Shown here: positions 1 to 14,156 of the stretch, in pieces | Layout: each line of letters starts with the position of its first letter | How positions within the stretch are numbered: the stretch's first letter is position 1 | Assembly: GCA_004352715.1 (NCBI GenBank) | Contig: SCFE01000114.1 | Coordinates: forward strand, 727,728 to 791,727 | DNA: 64,000 nt | Direction of reading: 5' to 3' | DNA from: Hofstenia miamia | Taxonomy: Eukaryota; Xenacoelomorpha; Acoela | The notes under the pieces: generated by a model | The model's database searches: none | Told to the model about the DNA's origin: nothing | What the model saw: the letters and a program-made list of their open reading frames with translations, nothing else | Translations under genes and position numbers: made by a program

Positions 1-740
1 NNNNNNNNNNNNNNNNNNNNNNNNNNNNNNNNNNNNNNNNNNNNNNNNNNNNNNNNNNNNNNNNNNNNNNNNNNNNNNNNNNNNNNNNNNNNNNNNNNNN
101 NNNNNNNNNNNNNNNNNNNNNNNNNNNNNNNNNNNNNNNNNNNNNNNNNNNNNNNNNNNNNNNNNNNNNNNNNNNNNNNNNNNNNNNNNNNNNNNNNNNN
201 NNNNNNNNNNNNNNNNNNNNNNNNNNNNNNNNNNNNNNNNNNNNNNNNNNNNNNNNNNNNNNNNNNNNNNNNNNNNNNNNNNNNNNNNNNNNNNNNNNNN
301 NNNNNNNNNNNNNNNNNNNNNNNNNNNNNNNNNNNNNNNNNNNNNNNNNNNNNNNNNNNNNNNNNNNNNNNNNNNNNNNNNNNNNNNNNNNNNNNNNNNN
401 NNNNNNNNNNNNNNNNNNNNNNNNNNNNNNNNNNNNNNNNNNNNNNNNNNNNNNNNNNNNNNNNNNNNNNNNNNNNNNNNNNNNNNNNNNNNNNNNNNNN
501 NNNNNNNNNNNNNNNNNNNNNNNNNNNNNNNNNNNNNNNNNNNNNNNNNNNNNNNNNNNNNNNNNNNNNNNNNNNNNNNNNNNNNNNNNNNNNNNNNNNN
601 NNNNNNNNNNNNNNNNNNNNNNNNNNNNNNNNNNNNNNNNNNNNNNNNNNNNNNNNNNNNNNNNNNNNNNNNNNNNNNNNNNNNNNNNNNNNNNNNNNNN
701 NNNNNNNNNNNNNNNNNNNNNNNNNNNNNNNNNNNNNNNN
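1..740. other. Assembly gap
   Basis: Run of N. It borders a short (TA)n tract at 741-753, so the gap probably sits in or next to a dinucleotide repeat that could not be assembled. Confidence 0.99.
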
Positions 741-753
741 TATATATATATAT

Positions 754-3700
754 GATTCGAAGCAATATATTTGCTAAAAGTCTGTAAATATGTTTAGCAT
801 GTTTGTGCCTCCGAATGTATTTAAATCGGTGTAAAATTACAATGTTGAATTTTATTCTAACCTTTTGAATTTTTTTCTACTCCAATTTCGTTTTCTAAAT
901 CATTCCAAATATTAGAGGCTGTTCAATGAAAACAAGGATAGGAAATACTGAGGCAAATAAAATTGTGTGACCGTGGATTTACTTTTAAATAATTATCAAG
1001 AAACCTGGGATTCTCAGCCAAATTTATGCTTAAATAAAATTGAAACTGCATGGAATTGTACTTGATATAGCGGGAATAATATATTATACTTTCGTCTGTA
1101 TTCACTAACATGATCATGCATACGTGCAAAATTTAATGTTTTTATTGACCAATTAAAAGGTTTTGAAATAAAAAGCGGGTTTTGTATTAAAATTAATAAA
1201 TAAAAGTGAAAAATGATGTAATTGCGTTAAATAAAATGCAATTAATAATTGAACGTGAAAATCAGGTCCAAAATTTCTGAGGTGGTATAATTAAGTATCT
1301 AACGCCAGAAGCTATTTTTTGTAACTTTTTAGGAGAAATGTATCAAATTTTAAATCTTTGTCAATATCAACACTTAAATATGTAACATGATCACTTTGTT
1401 TTATTGGAACACTGTTCGAAATTAAATCGATCTTGTTTGTTATTTCTTTTACGGAATTGGGGAAAATATAATGAATTGCGTTTTTTCGATATTAATCTTT
1501 AATCGATTGGACACAAAATACCTAGAAACATTTTCAATATCATTTTGTAAATTTTTTGTTGCACTAAATGCATGATTATCTGTATTTATGAGGATTGTGT
1601 AAAAATTTTAATGATACTTCGAAAAAATTAAGAATATATTTAGTTCTATTCTGCCGTGTCTAAGCCACAAATTTTGACTAAAACCACAGTCTAGTGGACA
1701 TCTAGCCATCTCTGGAAATTTAGCATTAAATTTCTTTGTAATGATTTTATTTGAAACTCCTTTGGCTGTACATGAGCAGTTGAAATAAATCTTGATATAT
1801 TATGCAACGTTTGTATTTGGACTTGACTTTCTGTTTAGCTAGTGGAATTTCGGAAACTGAATGTAATCGAATCAATAAATAAGAAGATAAGTGCTTTGAG
1901 AATTGATAAACAATTATTAAACAAAAATTCTTTATCGAAATTTCCAATTTGATTCACAGTAAGAATTGAAAGCAAATAGACAATACAGAAAATCAGAAAG
2001 CAACTATTTTTTGTTCTTTAGGCAAATCATAACAATTTTCTTATAAAACTAGAGATTTTTTTACAACATATGATATCATAAATTTTTAAAATAATTCAAA
2101 ATTAGATTTACATTGGATAAAGAAATTTAATTGCAATTTTCACACAAATATTGAATAGAGTATTTTATATTTGTGTTAAAAATTCGCTGTTTTGCTCTCA
2201 GAATGTTGTCAATCAGTGGTATTATAAACTTTTTGAAATTATAGTTTTTAAATAATACATTTCTTATTTTATTTGTTTGCTTTTTGAAGACATTTTAGAC
2301 AAATGTATAAATACAATCAAAGTATGCATTGTTTTCAAACCAAAGTGCTATTACCACTTAATTTAAATTAATATTTTTAAAAATATATATTTTGCAAAAA
2401 TATTTGACCCATATATTTTTTAAAAAAAAATATTTTTTTATCCTTTGTCATCTTTTGTAAATGTTAAAAGAGCATCTTAAAAGCAATTTCATAGAAAACC
2501 GAAAAAATAGCTTATCATTTCGAAAGAAAATATTACGTTTGATTTGTTGTTAATAATAAACAAACAAAAATTTCTTGAAATCTATTCTAATAGCAGTAAT
2601 GGACGACTGTCTTCTCAAAAATTATTACTGAGAGACGTTTGTGAATCAAGCATATTTGAGAGTAAAGCTAATTCCAAAAGAATTAAGAAATATTCTACTC
2701 CAAAAACTAAATGATTTAAAAATTGGTTTTGCATAAATGAAATTATTCAGTACACCACTAATGAATAAAACACTAAAACAAGCATAGAATTTGTTCATAA
2801 ACAACTACAATATTTGCATAAACAAAGTTAAAGATTGATTTTTTTTCAAATTTTAAATTCACGTAGAGGCCAATTTTTGGTTGGTTAAAATTTAAATATA
2901 TTAGGTAAGAACCTGCAAAACTTATCTATTCTATTCCTAAACGATTCAGCATACGTGTGTATTATGAACGATGCTCTCATATGCCACCTACTTCAATTGT
3001 ATTGTTTCTTATGGTTTTGAGAATATGTTTGTAAAAATGTCTCTTGTTTCAATTTAACCTATTTCACAAATGTAAACGCAATTAAAGTGTTTCAGTAAAA
3101 AGTAAAGTTTACAGTTGCTAATTTGCTTACTTTGACAGATAAACAACTTGCTTCACAAATACAGTTTTATTGCATTTTATTGCAAATTCCAATCCGTGAT
3201 TATAATCAATTGATCATAACATACGTGTTTAGAAACTTAATAATCCCAAATTAATTCTCAATTTGATTGTATTTTAAGTCTAGTGATGACTAAGCAGATA
3301 CTTTGTTTTATAGTATCTCTCACGCTAAGAATTATTACAAAATAATTAAATTTTCTCAATGGCATTGATACGAAGTTTTTTGCAATAAAATCAAGAAATG
3401 ATCTTGCCGAATTGTTTAATTAAAATCGATCAGAAGCCCACCTGCACCGGAAGATATGAAGTGATTGATTATAATAATTCGAAAATCTTAAAATATGCCC
3501 AGAAAACGCTATTGTAATAAACACAGAAATTGAAAAAAATGGTGGGAAATAACATTTATAATGAAATGCATTCAATGCTACAACAATGAAAAATTAAGTT
3601 TATTATCATATTTCATATGTATGTGTCAATTAAATTGAGTCTATACGTAATCTCTAAAGAGGAGGACACTTAAAATTTACAAATATGTGAAACGATCTCG

Positions 3701-6560
3701 AATTCTGAAAAAACATCGTTCGAAAGTAACAAATTGCAAATATGTCGAATGGAGGGAAATTAATTATTTTTTAATAATTTGGTTGAATGAGCTTAAGAAA
3801 TACATTTATTGTGTTTTAAAAGAATTAAAATAACGCTACTTGGAAATCATAAAATATATAGAAATTTTATGAACTTATTGCCATCCAGTACCACATCTAT
3901 TATTTGTATTTATAAGAAGTTTGGAAAAATTTTACATAATACAGGCCTATTCGAAAATTGAATTTTTGAAAATTAAGAGTAAACAATCAGCAAGCAGTTG
4001 ATAGCCGCAGCATAGCCATTAACAGTTGCTTATTATCGCTACTGGAAATAATTATTGCTTTCCAGGCAATAGTGTTTGCCTGCGGTTAAGACTAAATAAT
4101 GACATTTTTGAATAGTAATATCATGTTGTTTAAGGAATATACAGAAACAATTATCATATAATTGAAAGTATATGATAGTCTCCATTATTGTAGAATTATT
4201 GGAAATTTGTTTTGGGCCATGGAAGCGTTATCCACTTAAAATTATAGTTCAAAGGTCTTTCAAGTTCTTTCAAGCTCTTGTAAGAATTTTTAGAATTGCC
4301 AATATAAACTAGAAAAAAATCAGTTTAGTTCATTAAAGAGTTGCATTGGAGTATATAGTTTATGAATTTTTTTTGCAGCCCAAAATCAATTATGTATCCC
4401 ATTAATGCATTCTGAATTATAAAATTTCTCAACTTAAATTATCAAGTGTAATAATATTTAATGGTCAATTTTCAAGAAGTTTATATTAATCTGAAGGGAA
4501 CTGTTCCAATGTCATGCTTTAAAAAACCAAGCAAATAATTTTCAAGTTGTTAGTGAAACTTTGTAAAAACCTTATAAGAGCTTGAATGAACTTGAAAGAT
4601 CTTTAAAGTTTAAGTTGGTGAAAATTCCATGGGGGACTACAATCCACCACATGCATGTGGTTTTGACATCAAGCCAGTGACACTGCGTCATCATAGAAGA
4701 TAATGACAAAGTTCTGATGGATGTATTAATCAAGAGATTTTAGATTGTTTTTGGGAAAACTAATTCTTAGATTGCGAATAGATAACTAGGTTTAACAAGG
4801 AAAGGAAGTTCAACAGAATTTTTATCGAAGTTTGGGTCAATTTTGTATTTTGATACCAATTTAATAGCATACATCCAAAACTGCTTGCGCAAGTTTTCCA
4901 GATGCAAGAAACAAATATGCAAAATTTAAACATTATAGTTATGGAAGGATAGCCTTACCAAAACAAATGAATAGGGATCTTAATCTAATATCAGAGAACA
5001 ATAAAATCAGAAGGAATATAAATAGGTTAGCAGACAAGGTAATATTTCGAGGTAGCTAGACTTGATGATGTATTTGAATAGAGATTTTAGGAAATTTTTG
5101 AAGGAATATTGTACAATTTCCAAAAAGTGCAAAAGTCCAAACTAGTGAAGTTACATCACATCAATATTCGTCTGATTCATTTAAATCCCTGTTAAAGGAA
5201 ATAACGAATGTGTTAACTGATTGGAACACTGATTCACTGTTTCGCTAAAAATAAATCGATTTTCGATACTGTTGTCAGTTTTTTATATCTTGAACTTAAA
5301 GTGAATTTTAGCTTTTCACGTAAGTACTTTTGATTTTCACAAGTAACTCGTTAATTGAACGTCAAGTTTCTAGGATTACGTTTCAATCAGAATTTTTTAG
5401 AATTGTTTGAATTTATGTTTTATTGACAATCTGTTAGAAGTTGCATATGAAAACACTAGACTGTAAATTTCGTATTAATATTTTTGTCAGAAGAATCAAG
5501 ACATACATTGCAAATAATTACTCTCGAGAACATTGATTTGAAAATTATTCCATTAAAAATTATGCAATTAGAAAAAAATTCTGCTCTTCAATAAAGCATT
5601 GCGATGTTTATATTTATTTTAGATTGACAAACACAACAACGCCATTTAATTCAGCAAAATTGGGAAATACTCTTACGCTACAAACATTTTTACATCAAAA
5701 GTGTAGTAAGGTAGTCTATTCTATGCATAAAAAACCAATTTTTTAAACTGTTGCGTACAAAGAAATAGAGCCATTTCAATAATTGAAAATATGGATAATC
5801 ACTTAGTTCTACAAATGAAGGCCTAGTAGATTATCAATTCAAAAAATTGCTTTGTTTTCATTTCTTTGGGACATTCTTTCTATTTTTAAGATTTTGTGTG
5901 ATCTCTCAATATACACTTCAAAGCCATTTCCGTAATGTTCATAAGACCTTGAAGTTAGAGTATCTTCTCAATGCACGTTCTTTAAAATATTCTCATAAGC
6001 GAAACTTTCTCTCAAAATTATGGGTCTCGTTAAAAAACCGGAGAGTGTATCCATCATCATACTCTAGGAAAATTCATGATAATAACAGTTTTGGTTTTTT
6101 GCCAAAAACTCGTTCCCTACAGATGTTGTATACATATTTAAATTACTAAAAACAATAATAATATAAGTGTAAGACCAAAGCATTTCGACTTGAATTAAAT
6201 AGTATTCAATTGAAAGAATTGTAATGCTTAGCGTTAAGTATTGTTCAGGAATAGTTTACCTGGATGTGTTTATCTGAAAATTGAAATCCTACCGATGTTG
6301 TCAATATTTTTATTTCAAAACTAAAAATTCACAAAAATTGAAGTAGAAATTTATTTATTCCTATTAATAAACGTAAAACAGGGTTTATAAAAAAAAATTA
6401 AACAAAATGTAACCCACATAAAGCCCGTAGCTGTGCTGTTTACTAATTTCTTCCAATTATTCTCTTTCAAAGGATAAAAACGAAAATATTTGTCAGTGAT
6501 CATTGTTGACTTTTGAAAATAATTTTACCAAAAAATAATATAAAAGATGCGCTCAACAGC
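754..6560. other. AT-rich intergenic or intronic DNA, no gene seen
   Basis: Both strands carry only short open frames. The longest, a 100-codon frame at 5847-6149 (+), has no recognisable motif and a composition expected of AT-rich noncoding DNA. I see no repeat boundary, splice-flanked conserved exon or RNA gene. A slightly more GC-rich patch at 4627-4700 is also unrecognised. Confidence 0.6.
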
Positions 6561-6565
6561 AAACT

Positions 6566-6597
6566 TGTCAACGAGCCGAGACGAGCCGAGTTTGAGC
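6566..6597. repeat. GAGCCGAG-rich repeat fragment
   Basis: A GC-rich island inside AT-rich DNA: an ACTTGTCAACGAGCCGA block followed by a further GAGCCGAG copy. The same block recurs at 34273-34289, beside a run of GGCTC units at a gap. It looks like the end of a dispersed element with short GC-rich subterminal repeats, as hAT-like elements often have, but no partner end is visible here. Confidence 0.5.
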
Positions 6598-6599
6598 AC

Positions 6600-9500
6600 A
6601 GTATTGGATGTACAAGGAGCCCAAAACCAGACTTTTTTAAGCAAAGCAAATTTATAGTTCTGATTGTAAATTTGATTATGTAGATTTTTCGTATATTTTC
6701 ATTTAGTATGCCTTTCTTATAAACTTATTTAAGAAATGTTTACTAAATAATTGGAAAAGCAATATAAAAATTCCTTGAACGCAATATTTTTTAAAAAATT
6801 TCGAGTTAAAATGAGTCTCACTGAAAGGTTCTAAGTAGTGTTATGATATATACTCATGTCATAAGTGCCTATCGCAAAGTTGGAGGATAAAGTTGAAAAC
6901 ACTGCTGTCAATTCTTTCTAGCCGATGTTACTACAACAGGTAGACACTTTCTTCCATTAGTGGTTGAGTGATCTTCATCTCCAAATATTTCACTTAAGGA
7001 ACTTCAATCTCCTGCTACTTGAGTAAGAAACAGATGTGTATGTAATTAATGCTAAGCCATCACAATGTACCTTTAGTTGTTACTATAGATTCAATTATTT
7101 CACATGTAATATTGTAAAATTATTAGAGTGTTATTAATTAATAGGCGATTTATGGAGATTGTAGAAAGATAATTTTGCCAATTATTGTCAAGGAGTGATA
7201 GCAATTGCATTTTATAGAGTGAATTCAATTGCACAAGTTTTGCAAAACTGAGCGTCCATAATCTATTTGTACAAATTTTTAGAGGCATTAATATCTAATT
7301 GGAGTTGTGCAGAAGTAAGATATTGCTAAAGGAACCATAGGCTCTTGCCTCCAAAAAAGTTCCCAGAAAGTATTATGGTGGTCTCTGGTAAAATGGAACT
7401 AAGCAATTTTCTCATATAAAAATATAATGCTTAATATTATTTCTCTTAGTGTTACTTTTATGTAACAAACCGATTTATCCGCATTTTGGACCATTTTATT
7501 CAAGCCTATTAAAAAATATTGAAAGGTTTTTACATGGAGATATCTATGAGGTAGGTCCCGCTCATTTAATGATTAAGATGTGTGCTAAGATATGGGCCTA
7601 TGCCTGCATTGCATGCAAATAAGAATTTTCTTCATTGACAAATCAGATTTGGTGTAAAACTATTCAAAATATTGAATACCTAGTGTTCAGATAATGAGGC
7701 GGTCTAAATCCAATTGGAACAATAACTACTCTGAAATATTTTGTTTTTGAAGACGATCTGTGTGAGCCCAGGTCACGAATTTTGATGAAAAAGAAAGAGG
7801 AGAGTTTAGATTTTAAGATTTGTTGACAGGAATGATCTTTGTAAACAAACCTGAGAACGAAGTTTGGAGAACAGCATTTCTCGATCTCAGCAGTTATTAA
7901 AAATTCACGGGAATAAACCGTATATTGGGATCACAAGTTAATAATTTTCCCTGATTAAATGATTGATCCTATAACACAAAAATTTCAAAATTACTTTCGA
8001 ATTCCAAAATTTTGAACATTTACTAAATTGTTTATTTACATCCCTAAATGTAACAATAAAAATCACAATTTAGCACCCCCTTTCTGTGTTTTCTAAATCA
8101 GCATACTTCATTTAATAACTTTGTAATTAAGCCTTGAAAATAGACTTTTCTTATTTAGGAACAACAATAAACTGAAAAATGTAAATTTAGAACTGAAATT
8201 TGAAATAGATATATGTATCATCTACGTCATGTACGAAAAATATTTAATACACAACTAATTAACTGATTTGTGCAGTCAATTGAATTAGTTTCTTTCTCTT
8301 TGGAGAAACAGTCTTATTAAAATCATATAATTGTGCACTATAATCGTTAAATTATAGTGATAAGAATCAATCTGTCAATGAATTACAGTCCTATCATAAT
8401 ATCGTTGCTACTTTATTAAATTTCGCCATTCATATATGATTCTCTCTTATTTAAGTGCAATATTAACTTTAAAGTAGACTTTGTTGGCTAGGAAATGACC
8501 TAAAAAATTATTATTATCATGCAATATATTATTTCTAATATCAAACGAACTTGTGCACATTAGCTCATATTTAGGGCTGATATATTCTACAGTCTTCGAC
8601 AAAAGTAGAGACACAATAGGTATTTTTCTATTAATCAATATTTTAACTTTGATTTTTAGTACTAGGCCTAACTTTTAAACTGTGAATTCAAATGTCCAAC
8701 ATATGAAGTATTTAATGCAAGGACGAGATCATAGTGTAAAATATAATAAAAATCATAAAGTGGGTCAACATTAATAAATTACACAAAAGAACAGTTTTTA
8801 ATGACAAAAATATTTTTGGAAATATATCACAATTAAAAACACCTTATAAAGTGTTTCACAAATGTAATATATTACTAAAATTATTGAGTTTTTTCTTTAG
8901 AAATTTCTAAAAATATGAAGAAATTTTGCCTATTATGAAATGTAAATGGATATAAAGTTTGGAGCACTCTACTTGGCAAATTATTTTTGTAGATCTTTAA
9001 AGTGAAAATTTTAACTTTAACGCCGGAACAATTTTATCGAAAATTTAAATTATATATAAAATGTATCAGAAAATCAAACTCATCTTTGAATCCTTAGACA
9101 ATGCACAAATTTTTGCACTCAGAAATGGCAGAAAAATTGATTTTGAAATTTATATGAAGCCCAATACATGGATGAAATTTATAATAATTTGTCAAGTAGA
9201 ACATCCCAGCATAAATTTCCAGCATAGTAAATGCTTTAAGATTATGTGTTTATATATATAAATAATATCAAATTTATCAGAAATACTGAAGCAGATTAGC
9301 AGCCTTCCAAAGGTAAAATCAGATTATCTGTTTGCATTACAATAACGTTACAAATAATTAAATTACAATCTTATTCAAGGGCACGTGCTTTTACTAATTG
9401 CTTCTATGAGATCATCTCAGTAATTGGAAATATGAGGTTGGTGGCTACCGCAGTGGACTCTGTCCTTCTGTCCGCTTTCTGCAGCATGCAGATGAAAATT

Positions 9501-10430
9501 TTTGCCTTAAGAATGAAGGTTTCTTAAATTTTTTATAATTAAATTGATGTTATGCTTTAGGAATAGTAATTACTGATGGCCAGAGTGCAAATCTTAAAGG
9601 AGGCAATGTTCTTACAAGTGAATGCAAAGATGAAATTTTCTACCTCATATTTTGAAAATTTGGCAATACTATTTACCAGTATTGAGGAGTGGAGGTCTTG
9701 AAATGAGAAAATGTCTGAATTTTAAGATGATATTAACTCTATTTTTTCAACTAAGCAGAAATTATTTCTTTCTAAAAATGAAAAGGTTTGGATTAAAATA
9801 TTAACCTTAAAATTTTAAAAAATTCATAACTTTGTGAAAGAGTTAATTTTTTTATAGACACAAAATTGAAGATAAATTAATGAAATTTGTCAAACTAACT
9901 TCTTTACTTTAATTCTACTTGTATCGAGATGTGAGGTTCTTAACACCTCCTCAATGAAAAATCACAAAGCTACAAAGACTTTGATTTTATCACAATTCCA
10001 ATACATAAATAAATTGCTAAAACACAAATTAAATTTGAATAAGTGGTCTGCATGGAATAAATTTGATAAAATTAATCAGCACTCTGATGCTTTGCACTTG
10101 TTGAAGATGAAAAATTTAGTCTTTCTTTACTAGCAAATTTTGAAAGATTCTTTAATATTAAGTTAAAGTATGTTTCATAAATTCATTGTAAAATTTTTTT
10201 TCGAACTCTTGCCTTGCGATATATTTAGTTCCAATGTGGTGAATTAACAATATTGAAGAACGTTTCTAAAATTTTTGAGGCAGTAAAATTCAATGCTATA
10301 TTATTCCTTTATTTTTTTGGTTGTGTTAATATCCTAGTTTCAACCTTTTCAAATTTTGCAAAAATTTTTTTTGCGCACTAGTTAACTTAGACGGAAAGTA
10401 TAAAAAGTTTAATTATAAAATTATCTCTGT
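6600..10430. other. AT-rich DNA, no gene seen
   Basis: Only short frames (the longest about 66 codons), none with a recognisable domain. I see no repeats longer than simple A/T runs. Confidence 0.6.
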
Positions 10431-10439
10431 AGTATGATT

Positions 10440-10799
10440 TTCCATTTCATTTTGAATAACTAAATTCCATGTACCAGTTTTTCTAATAGCGTTGACTTCA
10501 TCTATAAATTTCAATTCACTCTCAGTTGCCATGCCCAGATACTTTATTTGATTGTTTTAAGGAAATATATTGTTTTCGATAGATATAAATTCAAAGGTTT
10601 CTATGCGCCCCTTTCTATTCCTTACAATCATAAATGAAATCTTATCAATATTTAATTTCATCACATTTCCTTTAATGAACTTCTTATATTAACTAAACAC
10701 TCTTGGAAATTTTTTATATTGTTGTCATATAATAGAGTATCCTCAGTTAATTGAATGCACTTAACATTAATAATGCTGTTGAGATCGTTTACATAGAGA
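10440..10799 (-). pseudogene. LINE reverse-transcriptase remnant
   Basis: On the minus strand two overlapping frames give a typical non-LTR reverse-transcriptase palm-to-thumb stretch. First comes LYVNDLNSI, then LTEDTLLYDNN at the place of the family's F-A-D-D-T catalytic block, with the first aspartate replaced by glutamate. After a frameshift come MKLNIDKISFMIV and, past an in-frame stop, NQIKYLGMATES, matching the usual 'I-K-Y-L-G' thumb motif. Fingers, endonuclease and C-terminus are missing. The remnant stops exactly where a hAT-like terminus begins (10800), suggesting interruption by that insertion. The clade cannot be assigned. It is clearly inactive. Confidence 0.7.
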
Positions 10800-11665
10800 C
10801 AGGGGCGGACCAAGAAAAAAAGAATATAAAGTTTGAACTGATAATTTAACAGCTTAGCCCATATTTTATTTATTCATATACTATAAAGAAATATTTTATA
10901 ATTGATGTAAGCGAGTACATAAAATAACACCGAAATGTTTAAAAAGTTCACATCTTAGTTTCTTATTAAGAAGTTGCCAACAATGTTTTGGATCACAGTC
11001 TATGTGAAGCCTACTAACTGAATGAATGTTTTTAGAGACAATTTTTACAATCAAAAATATTTGCGAATGTGCTTTCTTCATTGGTAACCAGAAATATTTT
11101 CAGTGTTGTATTTGTAGTTGCTAAGCATGGTTTACCAATTTTTTGTTATTGATTCAAGCTTATTAGAAGAGCATTACATTCTTTATAGGGTAAAAGTTTG
11201 ATTTGTGCTCCATCTATCATTCTTGCCCATGAATGTTTTGATTGAGAAATATGTATATAATCATTTATTTTAATAAAAATATTTTGGATGTTTGCTGTGT
11301 AATTCTTTTGGTAGCATTAGTTCCAGATAAGCTCCCAACAATGTATGTAAATTCTCTATTATAAGCATTGATTAACTTGCTTAAGACAAAGTTATGCACA
11401 TTCCATTGGAAAATTTGAGCCATGGACAATGATTTCATCAGATCTAAAGCAAATGATTGCACTTACTGCATCTATAAAATATGAGTAATCCAATCTTGAT
11501 ATCATGTACACTCCTTGAAGGAGGGAATTCCCGCTTTAAGAATAAAAGTCTTTGATTAAACAGTGCTTTTGATTGCTGAAAAAATACAAGGTATGACGAA
11601 AATTTCTTTTGTTTTTTGTTGATAGTGGAATATATGTCCCTCTTTCCCATTTGGATCCCCCACTA
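10800..11665. mobile_element. hAT-like element, decayed
   Basis: The left end reads CAGGGGCGGACCAAG. The right end, read on the other strand, is TAGTGGGGGATCCAA, an imperfect terminal inverted repeat of the hAT type. Flanking octamers CATAGAGA (10792-10799) and CATAGGGT (11666-11673) match at 6 of 8, consistent with an aged 8-bp target duplication. The interior has minus-strand frames of 61-68 codons (10896-11081, 11265-11462, 11444-11650). They could be remains of the element's protein, but I could not match them to hAT domains. The length, about 866 bp, indicates a deleted, non-autonomous copy. Confidence 0.5.
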
Positions 11666-11828
11666 CATAGGGTCTAAGTAGTAATTGGGAAGTTTTGAAT
11701 CAATATTCATTGTGAGCAATAATTTTTGTAAAAAATATTTTTGATTCACCAAAATTATTCATTTAATATATCCAACAGCTAACAGAATTGAAAGGTTCGA
11801 AAGTTTCAAATAAAGATAAATACATACG

Positions 11829-12067
11829 CATGTGTATATATATATATATGTATATATGTAAATATATATATATGTATATATATATGTATATATGCATATA
11901 TGTAAATATATATATATGTATACATATATGTATATATGTATATATATATATCTGTATATATGTATATATGTATATATATGTATATATGTATATATATATG
12001 CAGATATATGTATATATGTATGTATATATATACATATATATGTATATATGTATATATGTAAATATGG

Positions 12068-12103
<36 letters not shown>

Positions 12104-12104
12104 G
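11829..12104. repeat. Compound TATG/TATA microsatellite
   Basis: About 275 bp of alternating TATATATG and TATATA units with occasional CATA or AAAT variants. It yields spurious Y/I/C/M-rich open frames on both strands. Confidence 0.95.
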
Positions 12105-12109
12105 TTTGC

Positions 12110-13620
12110 AAGGCAAAGTTCATGCCAAGGTCAAATTGCGTGAAAAACAGGATATCAGAGCTAGAAGCAACTTATTGATAAAAATTTGGGAAGTGAAATA
12201 TCCAAATATTTGGATAAAAATACGTTTTTTGTAAATACAAGCTGTTCAAATATTTGACAATTATAGTACTATTTAAAAACTAGCAATATAATATTTTTTA
12301 TTCTAGTTATGCTAATAACCGACTTGTTAGCTCAAATCAATTTACGAATACTTAAATTTTTAACGTATAGTGGCTAAAATTTTAAAAGCATATTTCGATA
12401 AAATTGATGCAATCCCACTTACCAAATTATTAAGAGTTGTAGTATGCGTTGAATTAAAATGTCGCCTTTTGTGAGTAATTGATGGCATCAGACCAATACA
12501 TAATGACTATTGGTTCTATTAAGTATCTGTTTTAAATTTATAAATAGTTAAACTTCTTGGAAAAAATTTACTCAGTTGCATAAATTCCATTGGCTTATGT
12601 TTGATAAGTTCTTGCAAATTTTTAAACTTAATAAAAATTTGAAAATTTGCAAAAATATTTGCGAAATGTTTGGAAACTGCCAAATATTTGGCAAATTTAC
12701 TGTAAAATTTAAGAGGTCTTTTGGAACTGGACATCGTGTGCAGATATTTTCACACTGTTTTTTTGAAGATGTAGCTTTTGATAAATATACGCATGGACCT
12801 CTGTCTTGCTATTAGTATAATAGAAGTTCACTTGAAAATGTGTAAAACAAAATAGACTAAGATAGCAGATTATAGTTGCTCTGGTAAACTCTCAATTGAG
12901 AAACGAAAAAAACATTATTCCCGAATTGTATATAACTTACGGGGCAAACATAAACTCCTGTTTTAGCCGTTTAGATGTCGTCGAATAACATGCTATATTC
13001 TATAAGGAAAGAAGTCCCATTATAGTATTTTCTGACAGTCATTTTAAATTTGAAAATGTTTTATTGCTGTCAAATTTACATGTTCTTTTTGAAATGTTTC
13101 TATCGAAATTGAATCGGCATTTAGATTTGTTCTAAATGTTTTAACGTTAATTTAAATTCTTTTTTTCTGTAAATGCCAATATAATAAAATTACATTTAAC
13201 ATTGAAACTTATATTTTTAAGAGCATGCTCTACGTTGCACCTGCACCTTCTAAGTCTCAAAACTAAAAATAAATTGAAAAGAGCCATCAAATATGCAGCA
13301 ATGATTTTCAATCTATCAAAAGCTTCAGCAGTGGAATTTTTTCACCAAAACTTTGAAAGAAGATTTCTTCCGGCAAGTGAATAAATTTTCTCAAAATGAA
13401 AATCATCCGCTCTTTAATGCAATTAACATCAAAGATCCTACGTATCAGGGTTGTCTACGTATTTCATCAAATACAATATGCTGTGGAAATAAGAAAATGA
13501 GTTATTCTTTTGTGGGTGTAACTCGAAAATTCCTCACTTATAATCCATTGTTGTAATTTTATATTTTTTGTGCATTTTAGACTTATTCCTTTTTATCATG
13601 TATTTGATACAGGAATTAAA
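12110..13620. other. AT-rich DNA with CAAATATTTG-type palindromes
   Basis: No recognised gene. Short palindromic motifs around CAAATATTTGG recur at about 12200, 12245, 12650 and 12680. They may be subterminal repeats of an old element, but no ends are defined. Two adjoining plus-strand frames (13202-13384 and 13353-13556) are not recognisable. Confidence 0.45.
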
Positions 13621-13624
13621 GCAT

Positions 13625-13789
13625 TTATTATTATTATTATTATTTCTTACTTCGCACAGCTTCATACTGGTATTCCTCTCAGCTCGGGGAACTCACCAGT
13701 TCCCGAATTTTGATCCTGATCCGGTGGACACAAGCTGCGTAGCGGAGGTCTGCGCTCTCCGAGTGCTTTTCTAGTTATTATTATTATTA
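13625..13789. repeat. GC-rich repeat insertion bordered by (TTA)n
   Basis: About 125 bp of markedly higher GC (13647-13771) sits between two (TTA)n tracts (13625-13645 and 13774-13789) in AT-rich surroundings. The abrupt composition change and microsatellite borders suggest a mobile or SINE-like insertion, or a tail of a larger element. I see no A/B box promoter and no terminal inverted repeats. Confidence 0.5.
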
Positions 13790-14156
13790 CTAGAGATCAC
13801 TTTCCAGGATTTTTCTTATTTCCAATCCGAACTTTTGTAGAACCTAATTAGCAGTTTCTCTTAAAAGAGAATTGAAACCAAAATAAGAAGGAAGTTTCTT
13901 CAGCTATTTTAGCCTTAGTTATGTGGATTGTAACGTATCTAGAGCTATTTAAATATTAATATGTATCACGGGAAAATGTCTTTTACAAAACCCATATAAA
14001 TTAAAATTTCATGAAAAGATTCGCAAATGACAGACACAGTGTTTATTCAACTAGTTTCTTTAATAACGTTCATTTCCTGATACTATTTTCTATATAACAT
14101 TCAAAGTTTATGTTTATAATGTTCTAAAAATAAAAAACTAAAAACTTAAGTAGCTC
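13790..14156. other. AT-rich DNA, nothing seen
   Basis: No open frame, repeat or RNA structure that I can support. Confidence 0.6.

Noticed and set aside
11763-12234. Y/I/C/M-rich frames up to 148 codons on both strands
   Set aside because: Translations of the TATG/TATA microsatellite.
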